From positions 1,488,001-1,552,000 of the forward strand of contig CP137866.1 of the NCBI GenBank assembly GCA_034406715.1: a stretch of 64,000 nucleotides of DNA. Direction: 5' to 3'. The notes under the pieces are model-generated. The model was given only the letters and a program-made list of their open reading frames with translations. It did not search any database and had not been told where the DNA came from. The number at the start of each line of letters is the position of its first letter. Position 1 is the first letter of the stretch. The stretch is from Rhodotorula mucilaginosa (Eukaryota > Basidiomycota > Microbotryomycetes > Sporidiobolales > Sporidiobolaceae). Below are positions 1 to 13,100 of this stretch, in pieces. The translations under genes were made by a program, and so were the position numbers.

Positions 1-2928
1 GCCCGCCTCCGAGCCGAGCTTGGCGAGACGAGAGGTCGGGTACAAAGTGCGGTCTGCCGGAAGCGGATGTCAGGGAGCGCTCCAGAGGGGCGCACGTGGA
101 GGTGGGTGCCACTCACAAACTCCACAGGTCTCGGCGTTCAGCTTGTACGTCGTGTTGGCGACATCCTCGATCTCGATGGTCGTCTCGCGCTCCGACAAAA
201 CCAACTCCGAATGCACCTTCGACTTGCCAGTCTTCGAGTCGACGACGAGCAGCTGCAGCGGGACGTGCCACAAGGTCTCGTCCTCCTCCGGCTGCATAGT
301 TCCAGGAGGTCAGCACTTCTCGTACCTTGATCGCGATGACGACGTAGGGAATGGAATGCTCACGGTAGCATCGGCGGTGGCGAAGAACCGGTTCTGGCGA
401 ACCTTGAGGCCCTTCTCGGTCTCTTCGACCGTGATGAGCGGGAAGCCCGTCTTGCTGAGCCAGTTGTCCATCATCTTGCCGACGTCCTGGCCGGACGCCT
501 CCGAGATGCCGGCCATCAGGTCCTGCGTCCGCGCGTTGCCGTACAGATGCTTCTTGAGGTAGATCGAACTGCGAGCGCACGAAAGTGTCAGTATCGTACT
601 GTCGAGCGTAATTTAGAAGAAGCCGGTCACGCACACGCCCTTGAGGAACTTTTCCTCGCCGACAAAGTTGGACAGCATCTTCAAGCAACTCGCGCCCTTG
701 GAGTACGTCAGCGCGTCAAAGATCTGCTGGATCGTCTCCTCGTTCGGGCAGGGCATCTCGACCGGGTGAGAAGACCGCAACGCATCGAGCGACAAGGCGC
801 GGGCGAGGTGCTCCGTGATGAAAGCCGAGTGGACGCGCCACGACGGCTCGATCCGGTCGGGGATGATGACCTCTCCCATCAGGGTCGCGAACGACTCGTT
901 GAGCCAGAGGTTGTCCCACCATTCCATCGTAACGACGTTGCCGAACCACTGGTGAGCGACTTCGTGCGACTGCGTCGAGACGATGCCCTTCTTGGCCTGC
1001 AGACCGGACTTTTTCGGGTCCCACAAGTACAGACTCGTCCGTCCCGTGATGAGTCCCCAGTTCTCCATCGCACCCTGGGCAGCGACCAACCATATTAGTC
1101 TAGCGACCGGCAAAGGCGCACTGAGACCCGAACGGAATGCACGTACGGCGTCAAAGTCGCTCGCGACGAGGGTGTCGAGCTTCGGCAGCGGGTATGCAAT
1201 GTCAAAGATCTCTTCATAGATCGGCAGGATCTTGGCAGTCGTCTCGAGCGCGAGTTGTCCTTGCTTGATGTGGTCCCACGTGGCGTAGACGCGGAGCGGG
1301 ATGGTCTTGCCAGTCAGAGGCGAAGTGAAGGAAGACTCGATGTGTCTGTGCGGGGTAGGCGGGGTGAGTGGCAGGCGCGAGGTCAACAGAAGATTTTTGA
1401 GTACGCACTCGAACTCTCCGTTGGCCCATGCGACGAGGTAAGTCGAGACCTTGGGCGTCGGGGTGAAACGGGTGATCTCCCAGTCATCTGCGGGAGGGAC
1501 AGTCCTGGAGTTAGATGATCGGTCGCGCTCAGCGAGAAGAGGGAGAACTGTCTCGTACCCTTGAAGTCGGCATCATCCTGCTCGACCTTGTTCACAACCG
1601 TCTCCGTCTTCCCCTCCGTCTTGACCGTCTTGCCGACCACCTCCTTCTCCGTCTCGCTCTGGAAGAACTGGTCCCCGAGCAAGTCGGTGCGCGGGAAAGC
1701 GCCGCCGGCACCGAGGTGCTTGGTCGACTCGACGTCCGTGTTGGCGAGGGAGACGGTCCCGGTGCGCGAGATGAGCGAGATCGAGTAGGTCGCCTTTTGC
1801 GCGGGCTCGTCAAAGGCGGGCTGCGAGTGACCACGCTGGGTCAGCTTCTGTTGGTGCGCTCGCTGTCTGAGGCCGCCAGAAGGAAGAGCCTCACGAAAGC
1901 GCGACGGGCCTGGCCTGTATCAGGTCGGGAATGTCAATATGCAGTGCGGAGGAGGAAGGAGGAGGATCCGGAACCCACATGGCTCGAACTGGGTGAGCGC
2001 GTAGTAGGCCTTGCCCTTTCCGTCCTTTTTCGGGAAGCTCGACTTGTAGTAGCCGAGCATAGAGTCTACGACAGCAGTCAATCAGCAACAGCTCAAGAGG
2101 AGCACACGCGGTCGCAGATCCGACTCACCATCAAGAGTGGCATTCCACCGCAAGCCAATCTTGTGCTCTCCCTTCTGGATCTCTCCGCCCGCAAAGGTGA
2201 TCTGAACGCGTTCCTTCTTCTCGTCGACGCGGATGTGCTCGGCGGGGCGGGCCGACTCGGTCTTGAGTTGCGACGAGCCGAGGATCGCTGCCTCGAGGAC
2301 GAGCGGCGACGCGGCGTGCAGGGTCAGGTGCGGGACGGGCTTGTGGACGGTGACGGTGATCTCGGCCGTTCCGGTGAAGGTGAGGTCCTTTAAGTCGGTA
2401 CGGATCGTGAGATCGTAGTGAACCGGCCTGCGAGAGAACAACGGACGCGATGAGCGGGAAACCGGTAGAGCTTGCCGCTCGGTCAAAGCTGGATACGCAC
2501 GTCACTTCGGATCCGAGGCGAGCATCAGCCTGGTCGGCAGCGGTGGTCGAAGTCATCTTTGCGATCGAGTCTACGTTGGCGAGTCGGGATGAAGTGTGGT
2601 GAATGCAGTAGTTTGCCCGCGACGACGGCGAGACGAGCTTCCTACGAAGAGGAGCTGCGAGGCGGCTGTGCGAGTACGGAGACTTGTACGCGAGTGCTAA
2701 TTGCTTGACCTGCGCCGATAAGAAGTGAGCACCACGCGGTTCAGGCGAGCAGATGGGAAGTGGGGGAAGAGAGCACGAGAGAGATGACCGACTCACGGCT
2801 GATGCGGGTGCGAGCTTGCTCGAACGGGTTGCGAGTGACCTGGTGACGGGTCTCACTGCGCGCAGAATCGTGCAAGAGGAAGCCAGCGTGAGCGACTGAA
2901 CCGAGCCGCACAAAGGGTTGCCGAACAT
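1..2928 (-). CDS. APE2: M1 zinc aminopeptidase, copy B (partial, runs off window)
   Basis: Puromycin-sensitive/Ape2-type aminopeptidase that removes N-terminal residues from peptides. The exon series reads the N-terminal saddle (VHYDLTIRTDLKDLTFTG), the substrate motif GAMEN around 1060, the zinc motif HEVAH at 952-966 and the downstream WLNESFAT glutamate. The ERAP1-C-like region is cut by the window edge. Two starts are possible. The upstream Met at 2928 opens a 44-codon exon (2797-2928) rich in Arg/Ser and without acidic residues; an 87-nt intron (2710-2796) follows, and a second Met lies at 2556 just before the conserved domain. The longer form looks like a mitochondrial presequence and the shorter would be cytosolic. 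The neighbour to the right is a tandem paralogue in the same orientation, and part of this copy is almost identical to it. Family assignment is firm; dual targeting is inference. Confidence 0.9.
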
Positions 2929-3281
2929 CTTCCACGCGGTCTCCGCTTCGCACGTCGTCGACTCGATTACATGCCTCAATTTGGGTTGCAAACATGATAT
3001 AGCCGTACAGAAACTACGTAGCTTCCCCTGCGTAAAGTACTCGGTAACACAGAAGCGATGTATAGAGATGAAACCGCAGCTCGAGATAAAAAGGATTTTC
3101 TCCGTTGTCAGGTCAGGGGCGATGCGTCCAGCTTCGGATCGACGGGATAGTCATACACAGCCGGCGTAGTAGTATAAGGGGATCGGGCGATGGAAAGATG
3201 CACAGCAAGAGTGGAGGAATGGCGGACAACAAGAGTCTTGGGGTGGCAAATGAAAACGAGAAGAAGAGGTTGGCGCAAAGC
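2929..3281. other. Intergenic spacer between tandem aminopeptidases
   Basis: About 350 bp between the stop of copy A and the start of copy B. It must hold the copy A terminator region and the copy B promoter. I see no recognisable gene, and no clear TATA box or binding-site array. Confidence 0.6.
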
Positions 3282-6200
3282 TCAGAGGTACTGGTGTTCG
3301 CGCAACCATTGCTCCACGTCGTTGCTGTCCCGTTCGAGCCATTTAGCACTCGCGCGAATCGCGTCCAGTCCCTGCTGCAGCGCCTGGTCGAACGACTTGG
3401 TATCCTTCTCCCGGAAGAACGCTTCGACCGCTTGCGCGTCCGCCTCGGTGCTGAAGGACGAGACGGTATTCTTGACAAGTACGCTCAACATCCAGCTGTT
3501 GGGTGTGCACAGTTAGCTTCGCGATCCGACAACAATGAAAAGAAGGGTTAAGGGGGGCAGACTCAGAACTCACCCGCGCGAGAAACGCTTCTCGAGCGTG
3601 GCAAAGTTCTCCTGCAACCACTGCCACACTTTGCGCTTCGTATCGGTGTTCCGAGTGAGATTTCCCACAAAGGGAAGCATGTCCTGCGAAGGAGAGCCCA
3701 CCGATATGAGGAAGCGTCAGCATCCGTGGAAAATGACACGCAGCCGGGGCCAAAGAATTCCAGCGTAACAGAAGTGCCGAGTGACCCGAAACGCACCTGG
3801 CTCCGAACCTCATCGCTCATGATCATCTTGAGTGTTCGCTCGATCAAGCTCGGGTCCCTCGACGCGCACAGGCCCGCGATGGCCGAATCCTTGTGCGCCG
3901 GCGTCGGCGGCTGACGATACACCGCGAGGACCTTTTCGTACTCCTTCTCGCCGCCGTGCCGTACGCTCGCAGAGTAGATACTGGTCTTGAGGTCGCTCGG
4001 GATCCCAGCTTCGTCGCCCGTCTCGACGAAAGTGTCGAACCGCTTCCGGTACGCGGCCAACGTCTCTGCGTCATCCGAGTTGGCCAAAGCCGTGTAGGCC
4101 AGAGTTCGGAGTTCGATAGCGTCAACATCGTCGGTGTCGTTGTAGTCCAGACCGAGTCGTCGAGCGAGGGGCTTGAAGAGTTCGCGACGGAAGGCCTGCA
4201 GAGCCTTCAGGATTGGTTCCGGCTGCTCCCACCACGTCGAGATGACGGCGCCGACAGCAGTCGAGATCTCTTGCCAGACTGCAATTCGCAAATAGTTCGT
4301 CAGCGATCTGATGCAATGATCTGGGAGTAGGATGGATGCGAAGCTCACCGAGGTTTTCATTCTCGTTCTTCATCTGACCGAGAAGCGTGAGCGCACCGCT
4401 CGTTCTGGCGTAGCCGCTGCTGGCGACGACTGCGGCATCTTGAACGAGACCCATACGGTCACTGAGCGAGAAGGCCGACCGGGCGCCTTTGCCGGCGTCC
4501 GACCCGAGCTTGGCGAGGCGAGAGGTCGGGTACAAAGTGCGGTCTGGCGGGAGGAGATGTCAGCACTCGAGTCGATGCAGCGCAGATGGGAGCGGGAGCT
4601 ACTCACAGACTCCGCAAGTCTCGGCGTTGAGCTTGTAGGTCGTGTTGGCAACGTCCCCAATCTCGATCGTTGTCTCCCGTTCCGACAGAACCAACTCCGA
4701 ATGCACCTTCGACTTGCCAGTCTTCGAGTCGACGACAAGCAGCTGCAACGGGACGTGCCACAAAGTCTCGTCCTCCTCCGGCTGCATAGTTCCAGGAGGT
4801 CAGCACTTCTCGTACCTTGATCGCGATGACGACGTAGGGAATGGAATGCTCACGGTAGCATCGCCGGTGGCGAAGAACCGGTTCTGGCGAACCTTGAGGC
4901 CCTCCTCGGTCTCTTTGACCGTGATGAGCGGGAAACCCGTCTTGCTGAGCCAGTTGTCCATCATCTTGCCGACGTCCTGGCCGGCCGCCTCCGAGATGCC
5001 GGCCATCAAGTCCTGCGTCCGTGCGTTGCCGTACAGATGCTTCTTGAGGTAGATCGAACTGCGAGCGCACGAAAGTGTCAGTATCGTACTGTCGAGCGTA
5101 ATTTAGAAGAAGCCGGTCACGCACACGCCCTTGAGGAACTTTTCCTCGCCGACAAAGTTGGACAGCATCTTCAAGCAACTCGCGCCCTTGGAGTACGTCA
5201 GCGCGTCAAAGATCTGCTGGATCGTCTCTTCATTCGGGCAGGGCATCTCGACCGGGTGAGAAGACCGCAACGCATCGAGCGACAAGGCGCGGGCGAGGTG
5301 TGCCGTGATGAAGGCCGAATGGACGCGCCACGACGGCTCGATCCGGTCGGGGATGATGACCTCTCCCATCAGGGTCGCGAACGACTCGTTGAGCCAGAGG
5401 TTGTCCCACCACTCCATTGTGACGACGTTACCGAACCATTGGTGAGCGACTTCGTGCGATTGGATCGAGACGACGAGCTTCTTCGCTTTCAGTCCCGACT
5501 TTCTCGGGTCCCAGAGGTACGCGGTCGTTTGGCCGACGATGAGACCCCAATTCTCCATGGCCTGTTTGCCGCGCGAGTAAGCACCTGTACTCAGAAAGAA
5601 TGGGTTTTGCGGAAGAAAGCCTTGAGCTCACTCCTTGAAAATCGCTTGCGACGAGCGTGTCGAGCTTTGGAAGAGGGTACTCGATATCGAAGATCTCTTC
5701 GTAGATCGGCAAAATCTTGACCGTCGTGTCGAGGGAGAGCTGCGCTTGACCGATTTGGTCCCAGGTAGCGTAAATGCGAAGCGGGACCTCGCGTCCGGTT
5801 AGCGGCGACCGGTAGGAGGACTCGATGTGCCTGTTTTCGGGCGTAAGGGTCTCTATGTTAAGTTTAGCGGTCAGGCAGTGGGAAGAGAGAGCTCGGGCAC
5901 GTACTCGAACGGTCCGTTGGCCCAGGCCAAAAGGTAGGTGGACATCTTGGGCGTCGGGTGGAAATGCGTGATCTCCCAGTCATCTATAAGGAAAGGCCGC
6001 GTCAGCCAGATTACCGCAAGGCCTCAGAGCCTCAAACGAGAGCACCGGGTGCACCTTTGAAGTCGGCTTCATCCTGTTCGATTTTGGTTTCTACCTCTGC
6101 AGCCTGCTGGTCGGGGGAGGCATCCAAGTCGGCGACCGGCTCTTTCGCGGTCTCCGTCGCGAAGAAGTCCTCCGTGAGCAGCGCATTGCGAGGGAACGCT

Positions 6201-7035
6201 CCGCCTTGACCGAGGTACTCTTTCGATTTGACATCGGTGTTGGCGAGCGAGATGGTGCCGGTGCGGGAGATGAGCGAAACGGAGAATGTCGCTTTCAGAG
6301 CGGGTTCGTCGAAACAAGGCTGCGTGGCCAGAACTTGTCAGCGACGAACGTTTGTTCCTGGTGAACGACGTGTCGAGATTCGTACGAGGGCTTGACGGGC
6401 ATGGCCTGAAGCACAGCCGAAGAAGTTAGTCACGGTTCTTCCATTTCGATCTCTCCCGGCTGACGTACAAGGTTCGAACTGGGTGATGCCAGAGTATACC
6501 TTGCCGTCACCATTCTCCTTGGGCGAGCTTGACCGGTAATAGCCCGACAAAGAGTCTGTGCAACCCAGACATGGTCAGCAAGTTGTGTCAAGGCGACTTC
6601 CTTCGTTGTGGACTGTAGACGCACCATCCAAGATCCCTCGCCAGCGTAGGCCGAGCTTGTATTCTCCCTTTGCGACTTCGCCGCCTTGGAAGCGGAGATA
6701 GGCGCGCAGCGTCTTCTTTTCGACGCGGATACACTCGGCAGCGCGAGCGACACTGCCGCCTTCGGACGATCCGAGCACTGCCGCCTCCAGTACGAGAGGG
6801 GAAGCGACGTGGATGACGATCTGCGGGACTGCCTTGTGTACCGAGATCGTGATCTCGGCAGTACCGCTGAAGGTGAGCTCTTTCAGGTCGGTGCGGATGG
6901 TAAAGTCGTAGTGAGACGGTCTGCGGTTTTATGAGCTGGATGATCAGCGTTCATGATGGGAATCGCAGTAAGAGCTCTTTGGACGCACACCACGTCAAGT
7001 GGCAAGCGCGTATTGGCCTCCTGAGGGTGATGCAT
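3282..7035 (-). CDS. APE2: M1 zinc aminopeptidase, copy A (complete)
   Basis: Complete tandem paralogue of the left-hand gene. The domain order is an N-terminal beta saddle (VVPSHYDFTIRTDLKELTF), GAMEN formed across an intron at about 5570-5635, HEVAH at 5442-5456 and WLNESFAT. A long ERAP1-C-like helical region follows, ending at 3282 (final residues REHQYL). The Met at 7035 is chosen because the first splice (donor GTGCGT after LPLDVV) joins directly to the conserved domain. The frame stays open upstream of this Met with basic residues (FKRRVAAAGG), so a leader exon further upstream, as in copy B, is possible but I could not place a donor. At a constant offset of 4,490 bp, roughly positions 4500-5455 are nearly identical to 10-965 of copy B, including an intron, whereas the N-terminal third is clearly diverged. 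Confidence 0.9.
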
Positions 7036-7677
7036 CTTGATTTCGGTTCTCGCGTCGAGCAGCGATAAGGGATCTCCTCCAGCAGCGGCGACTCGTCGCT
7101 TGAAATATAGTGCGAGTCTTGTGAAGAGGCTGGCGTCGTTGGTCTGGGTCGCTTGTCGCGTACGTAACGAAAGCGGTAAGCAAAGGGAAATCGAGCAGAA
7201 ACAACAGCCTTGGAGCGAAGTCTGGCAGAGAGGTCGCGCGCACGGGTAGTAGCACTGGGTACGAATGGGATGGAGGGAAGCAGAGAATCACGAAATAGCG
7301 AGCCGGACAACAATAGCAGTTGCAGCGAACCACGCGGTGTCGAAGTGACTCGGATCATGTCGATGGGGCGCGCGGCCTCGCGCAGTGCATAGGAGGCAGG
7401 CCTTGTTGAGCAGAATACAGGGAAAGTCCGCCCGCGCCAGCGAGAGTGAAACTGTCGACCGACGAGCAGCGCTGTTTAAGGAGAGTCCCCACACCGGCCG
7501 CAGCTGAGGCTTAGCTTGATGAGAAGAAAGGAGCGAAAGGAGAAAAATTCCATCTGTATCTGCATGAAGGGCGCGCATAGCTACAACAACATTACTACTT
7601 GGAGAGCGGGAGGGCGGATTCGAGAAGAAATATGAAAAATGTTGGATATGAGGCCGGCGCCAGCTAGAGAGAGAGCC
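7036..7677. other. Spacer: possible 5' leader of aminopeptidase copy A and 3' flank of coiled-coil gene
   Basis: About 640 bp between two minus-strand genes. The half next to copy A carries open minus-strand frames rich in Arg and Ser that could belong to a leader exon, but no splice solution joins them convincingly. Nothing else is recognised. Confidence 0.4.
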
Positions 7678-9802
7678 TCAGCGGCGGGTGGGTGACCGTC
7701 GAGCGAGACCCTCGATAGCGAGTCCGCGCATACTCGACGACCGCGTGATGGTCCTGGACCGTTGACCTTCATTGTCCGAAGCCGAAGTCGAAGTCGAGGT
7801 CGAAGTCGAGGTCGATATCGGATCAAAGGCAAACTGCTGCGCAGCTTCCACCTCGGCGGCGCTGAGCACTCGGCCAGCCGTTTCGTTGCGAGCCGGTTCG
7901 TACTCGATCGCACGCTTGGCTCGACCAATGAGACTTTCCAGTCTCGCCGCAACGGCAGAAAAGGCCGGATCTTCCTCCAGGATCTCGGGCCAGGTCGGTT
8001 CGGGAACGGCGGCGGCACCGGCCGCAGAGGCGTCACCCTCGTCGTCCGAGCCATCGGCGAAATCATCCGGGTCGTCCTCGACGCCTTCGTCGAGGTTTGA
8101 CATTTGCGCGCGCAGTAAGGCGAGTCCGGCTCCGCCGACCGATTCACGCAGCTTGCGGCGGAGGTCGCGGATCTCCTTGCGGTGCTTGACTTTGAGGCGT
8201 TCGAGGTCGGCGTTGATCGTGAGTAGAGATGCGTTCCGGATTTCGAGGTCCGCGATCTGGAAGGCGGCAACATTGTGAGTTCTCGCTGCACACATATGTT
8301 TTGCCCATGACCGGCACCACGAGACGTACGCGACGGTCGACCTTGGCTTCCTTCTCTTGACCATCTATGCCGGCATCCGCACTCGCTGCAGACGCCTGAC
8401 CTTGACTGCTGCTCGAGAGGCGACCCTCTGATCGTGGAGAGGTGGACGAAACATGGTCGTCTTCCACCGCGGCGACGAGCCAGTCCACCGCAGCGAGCGG
8501 ACGCCGGCCGCTGTCTGATATCGCCGGAGAAGCCGGGTTGGGTGAGATCGCAGGGGATCCGCCGTAACTCCACGTAGACGGCGAAGGAGATGCAGTCGGT
8601 TGACGGGGCGAGAGTCGGTTTTCGGGTCTCGAAACGATGGACGAGAGAGACGAGACCGAAGCGGCGGAATGCGAGCGCGTATGACCGCGTCTCTGCTGAG
8701 TCACGCTCTGCTGACCGAAAGGAGGTCGCGATGTGGTCGATACGCGCGAAGTCGCTGCAGAGGTTGTCGACAAGGTCGGTGACCGAAGTGGGTTGTTCAA
8801 ACGAGCAGGGCTGGAGGGAATGGCCTGGAGGGAAGGGGATTTGGGTGGGGCCGGCGTCCGATTCGGGAGAGCCGAGACTGAACGAGCGAGTAAGGGTCGC
8901 GGATCGTCGCCGGCGACGTGCAATGGCGGGAGAAGTCGAGCTTCGGGGAAGGTCGTCGTGCCATTCGACTTCGCCACGGGTGGCCCGTCTAGTCGTCGAG
9001 ACTTGTCGGTGAATGGCTCAAACACTTCGCGCTCCGCGAATGCCCGCAGATCCGGCGACATGCTCGTCGAGGAGACGGAACTGCCAGGCGAGGTCGAAAG
9101 TGCCGGCAGCGAAGCGGTGCTGCCCGCAGTGCTCGCGCTCAACGCTCTCGGCGATCGCAATGTTGGTGAGTACAGTCGGCGACCCGAGACCGAATTTGAA
9201 AGTGAGTTCATGGGAGCCGTCGTCGTCGTCGTCACCGCCGCCGCCGCTGTGGGTGTCGGGAATGGTCCCTGCTGCCCGCGTAAGGGAGCCGCTGATCCGA
9301 CCCCGTAGTCTGCCCTCGGCGTGTTACTGGAGTTCGTTGCGAGCCTCGGCGTAGCGGAACGTGCTCGAATCGACACGGGTCGGGCATTGTTGACATCAGG
9401 CGAAGTCGAGCGGACTGGACTCGGCGCACGTGCGGTCGTCGGAGTCTGCGGGCTGAGCGTCGCTCGCACGACGTTCGCTGCGCCACCAATCTGGCTGCCT
9501 CCTGTGCGTGGAAAGATCGCGTTCGGCGGCGCTGTCGGCGTTGTTGAAGGCGAGCCGGCGAATCCACCTCGAGGAGAAGCCCCGCTCGACGGCGGCACGG
9601 CGACTCTGGCGCGTACCGGCTGTGTGGGCGTCCATGCCGACGCGTTGGGAGAGCTTCTCGATGTCCCTAGCTCTACCTTGGCTCGGATCGGACGCGGCGA
9701 AGGCAAGACGGGCGACGCTGGCTTCCTGTTGAGATCGTTCGTTGAACTTAGGACCCTCCGGCGAGGCGCTTCCGGCGGACGAGACACTGCGGGCACGGGC
9801 AT
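7678..9802 (-). CDS. Ser/Pro-rich protein with C-terminal coiled coil
   Basis: Two-exon gene, complement(7678..8256, 8330..9802), with a 73-nt intron (donor GTACGT, acceptor CCAG); about 683 residues. The first ~490 residues are low complexity, dominated by Ser, Pro, Thr, Ala and Arg with many SP/TP pairs, as expected of a disordered phosphoprotein. After the intron a basic amphipathic helix (LERLKVKHRKEIRDLRRKL) looks like a coiled coil. It is followed by an acidic stretch (DDPDDFADGSDDEGD), a short helical region, a Ser-Thr dipeptide run encoded by a near-perfect gtcgaa/gtcgag hexamer array (about 7779-7815), and a basic tail ending SPTRR. I do not recognise the family. Its position between aminopeptidase and importin gives no functional clue. 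The exon structure is firm; the function is unknown. Confidence 0.7.
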
Positions 9803-10165
9803 GAGTGTCGGGAGAGCAGGCTTCTTTTGGCTCCTTCACTCACTGGAAATGCGTCTCTGAGCATGAAGAGGGAGAGAGAGTTGAACGATTCGCCGCACAG
9901 CGGGTGGCGGTGAGATCAACAGCAAAAGTCGCGGTCTTTGACGAGTCTACTGCATATGTCGGGCGATTTGTATATACAAGAGAGCAGAGTGGGTGTCCGC
10001 GGAACTTGGAAGATCTTTCCAGCTCGTGAACCCCTCACTCTCTTGCTCACTCCGATGATCGACAAGCTCCAAGAAAGCAAGAAAATTGCCTTTCCTCCTC
10101 GTCCATGTACATCTATACACCCGATGAAGACTCCGAAGCTCCACGCTCAAGATCCTTCATCCACC
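9803..10165. other. Intergenic spacer
   Basis: About 360 bp between the importin stop and the start of the coiled-coil gene, both on the minus strand, so it serves as 3' flank of one and promoter of the other. No gene or clear motif seen. Confidence 0.5.
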
Positions 10166-13100
10166 CTACGCCTTGGCGATCAGGAGAGGGGTGCGTCCTC
10201 CTCGGCCTGCATGGCTTCGAACGCCTTGACCGCCACCACCGCATCTCCACCTTCGGCCGCCTTGGCCGCCACGTCCGACAGGACTGCTTGTTGTTCGGTG
10301 TCGAGTGCAGAGAGGGCGGCCTGGTACAGAGTCGGGTTCTGCGCTTGCAGCGCTGCGAGAGCGATGGGACCACTTCATCAGCTTCTAGCCCGCGTTTCGA
10401 GAAAAACAACACAGCTTCGAGGGAGCATGGTGGACAGAGCCGCGACGACTCACTGGCCAACAAGCTCGAGAAGCGCTCGTACGAGTCGAACTGATCCAGC
10501 GGAGAGGCCCACAGGATCTCGTCGCTCCAGCCCGAGTCGCCGTCGTCGAACGCGGCTAATCGTGCGGCGCGCTGAGCCTACGGGAGGTGAAGCTCGTATG
10601 TCAGTGCTGAGTCTCTGTCGCAGATGATGGCGGCGCACGTACCTCGGTTGCGGCCAGCTCGTCGAGGTAGTCTGTTGTCCGATCCCGAACATCGGGTTCT
10701 TCTGCACGGGCACAAACTGCGTCAGCGCTGGGCCAGGTAAAGAGCCGTGAGCTGGGCTTAATGAGTAGCATTGCTCACCGTCTACGTCTTCATCGCCAAA
10801 GTCGAGGTCCTCCTCCTCGTCGTCCGACATCTCGTCGTCGTCGACTTCCTCCACCTCCAGATCCCGATTCGCCTCTGCGACTTTACGCTCCGCCAACGCC
10901 CGCGGGTAGGTCTTGAAGACTTCGAGCGCACCAGCGACGAGCTGCGCCGCGTTCCCGGCCAATGGCGAACCGGCTCCGACGCCATTGAGCCACTCGAAGA
11001 GGGAACAGATGGCCCAGAGGACAATCTTCTTGTCGTGCACGCGGGTGTACTTGCGCAGAGATTTGAACCACTGCGCAAAGAATTGTTGAGTCCAGTCGTG
11101 CCGGTCGAGGATGGCGATCGTGAGTTGAGAGTTGTACGCGATGGCGAGGATGACGAGCTCGAGCGAGTGGAGGAAGAGGGGCGTGGTGACCACAAAATCA
11201 TCGTCGTCGCCCTTCGAGAGGACGAAAGACATGCAACGTTCCACGACCAAAGGAACCGCCTGGGAGGGTGCCAGGTCATCGTCAGCCAAAGAGTGCGCTG
11301 CGGACTGTGCCGACGAATAGGCTCCTGGAGAATGGATGAAAACGCCCACTAACCTCGTCGATCTGTCCCCGCAGCCGCAACAACATGGCTTCCGCCAACT
11401 TGCAAGCAATGACGCGATCCTCGGCTCCGAGGGCCCGACTCGTCATGCACATGTCAAAGATCTCGAGGATGCAGCGGCGGTATTCGGTATTGGTCGAGAG
11501 GACGTCGGCGCCATAGTTGACGCAGTTGTCGAGGAAGCCAAACATCTCTGTGGCGTTGCGGAGAGGCTTGGTCAACACTTGCGAGTTACGAACGAGGTAA
11601 GAGAGGTGAAACGGAAGGGACGAACCGTGAATGTAGTCTGGCGTGTCTTGCTTCAGAAGCGAGTAGGTCGCTTCGAAGCAGGCCCACATCGGTGGCGAAA
11701 TGGTCTGCTGGAAGAACGACAGCGAGTCGAGGATCTCGTACGTCTCGTCGAAGAGCTCTGCAAAGAGGATCAAAACGAGTCAGCGAGCGCGTCTTTGCAA
11801 CAGGGAAGAAGCGACTCTTTCGACCGGCGAACTCGGTGGGGACAGGCTGCAGCCGACTCACCGACGACCTGGTTCCGAATCGTCGCTTCCAGCAACGGCA
11901 AGATCCCCTTCTCCATCTCTGCCACCAGTTCCTTCTTGTCCTTGGCCGACGACACGAGTTGCTCGATCGTCTTGAGCACGTTCATCATGACCAGGGTCTT
12001 TTCGTCGTCGTACGACTCGACTCCGTTCTCGTTCGGGTTGTTGCGCGACTCGAGAGACTCTTGCAAGAGGCGGCGGTAGGATTCGGCCTGTTGGGAAAAG
12101 AGACAGGGCACACCCAAGTCCGTCAGCTCGTGCAAATCCCGACAGCGATTTTCATGAGACAGGAGCGAAGAAAGAGGGAGGAGAGACGCACAAGAGACTG
12201 GGAGAGCTCGAGCGCGAACGGGACGACCTCTTCCGAAAACTCGGCCACCATCGACCTCGTCGTGTTGGTCAACGCGTCCAGATCCACCTCGGACGAGAGC
12301 TTGAGCAATTCTGAGGGGTCGGGGATGGGTCAGCTCTCCTTTCTCTCGATGATAACACAAAGGCGGATTCGAGGCAAGAGAGGGGAAGTGGCGCGCGCGT
12401 GTGCACGTACCTTGGAGGATCCGTCCGAGGTTGGGCAACATACGCTCGCGGATGCGCTCGTACCGGACCAGTTCGGGCAACGCGCAAGCGGCTTGGATCC
12501 GAACTGGCAAGTCGCTGTCCGTGATGCAGTTCATCAAGCAGTTGAGCGTGTTCTCGAGGGCCTGCGGGTCACCCAATCCAAGGCATGTATGGTCAGTCCG
12601 GTGTTCACAGAATGAATCTCGGCGCGACCATCGAGAAGAACCTCTGACAAGTGGAGAGAGAGACCCACGTTCTGATCCGCCCAGACCATGTCGACGCTCT
12701 CGTACTTCTCGACGAGGTCGCAAGCCCGCGAGCGCAAGAAGCCGTGCGGCGACTTGAACTCGGGGACGATGTACTGCACGAAGAACGATTCGAGCATCGG
12801 CGCGAGCTTTTTCTGTTGCGCGTACGGTTGGTGTGTCAGCATCAATCAATCGCCTTGAATGAGCTTCGAGAGGAGGGACAGAGAGAGAGAGAGTCTCGTA
12901 CGCTCTTGACTGCCGTGTTGCACAGAGCTCCGAGCATGCGCAGCGCACCGTCCTTTTGTCTCGGAGTCGTCTGAGCAGGGTACCTGCAACAGGAACCAAC
13001 AACCCCAATATTAGCCGGCCCCCTCGATAGCGTTATACGAAGGGGAGAGAGACTCACTTGTCGACGACGGATTGGATAAACTGCAACAGGGGGAGGAGGG

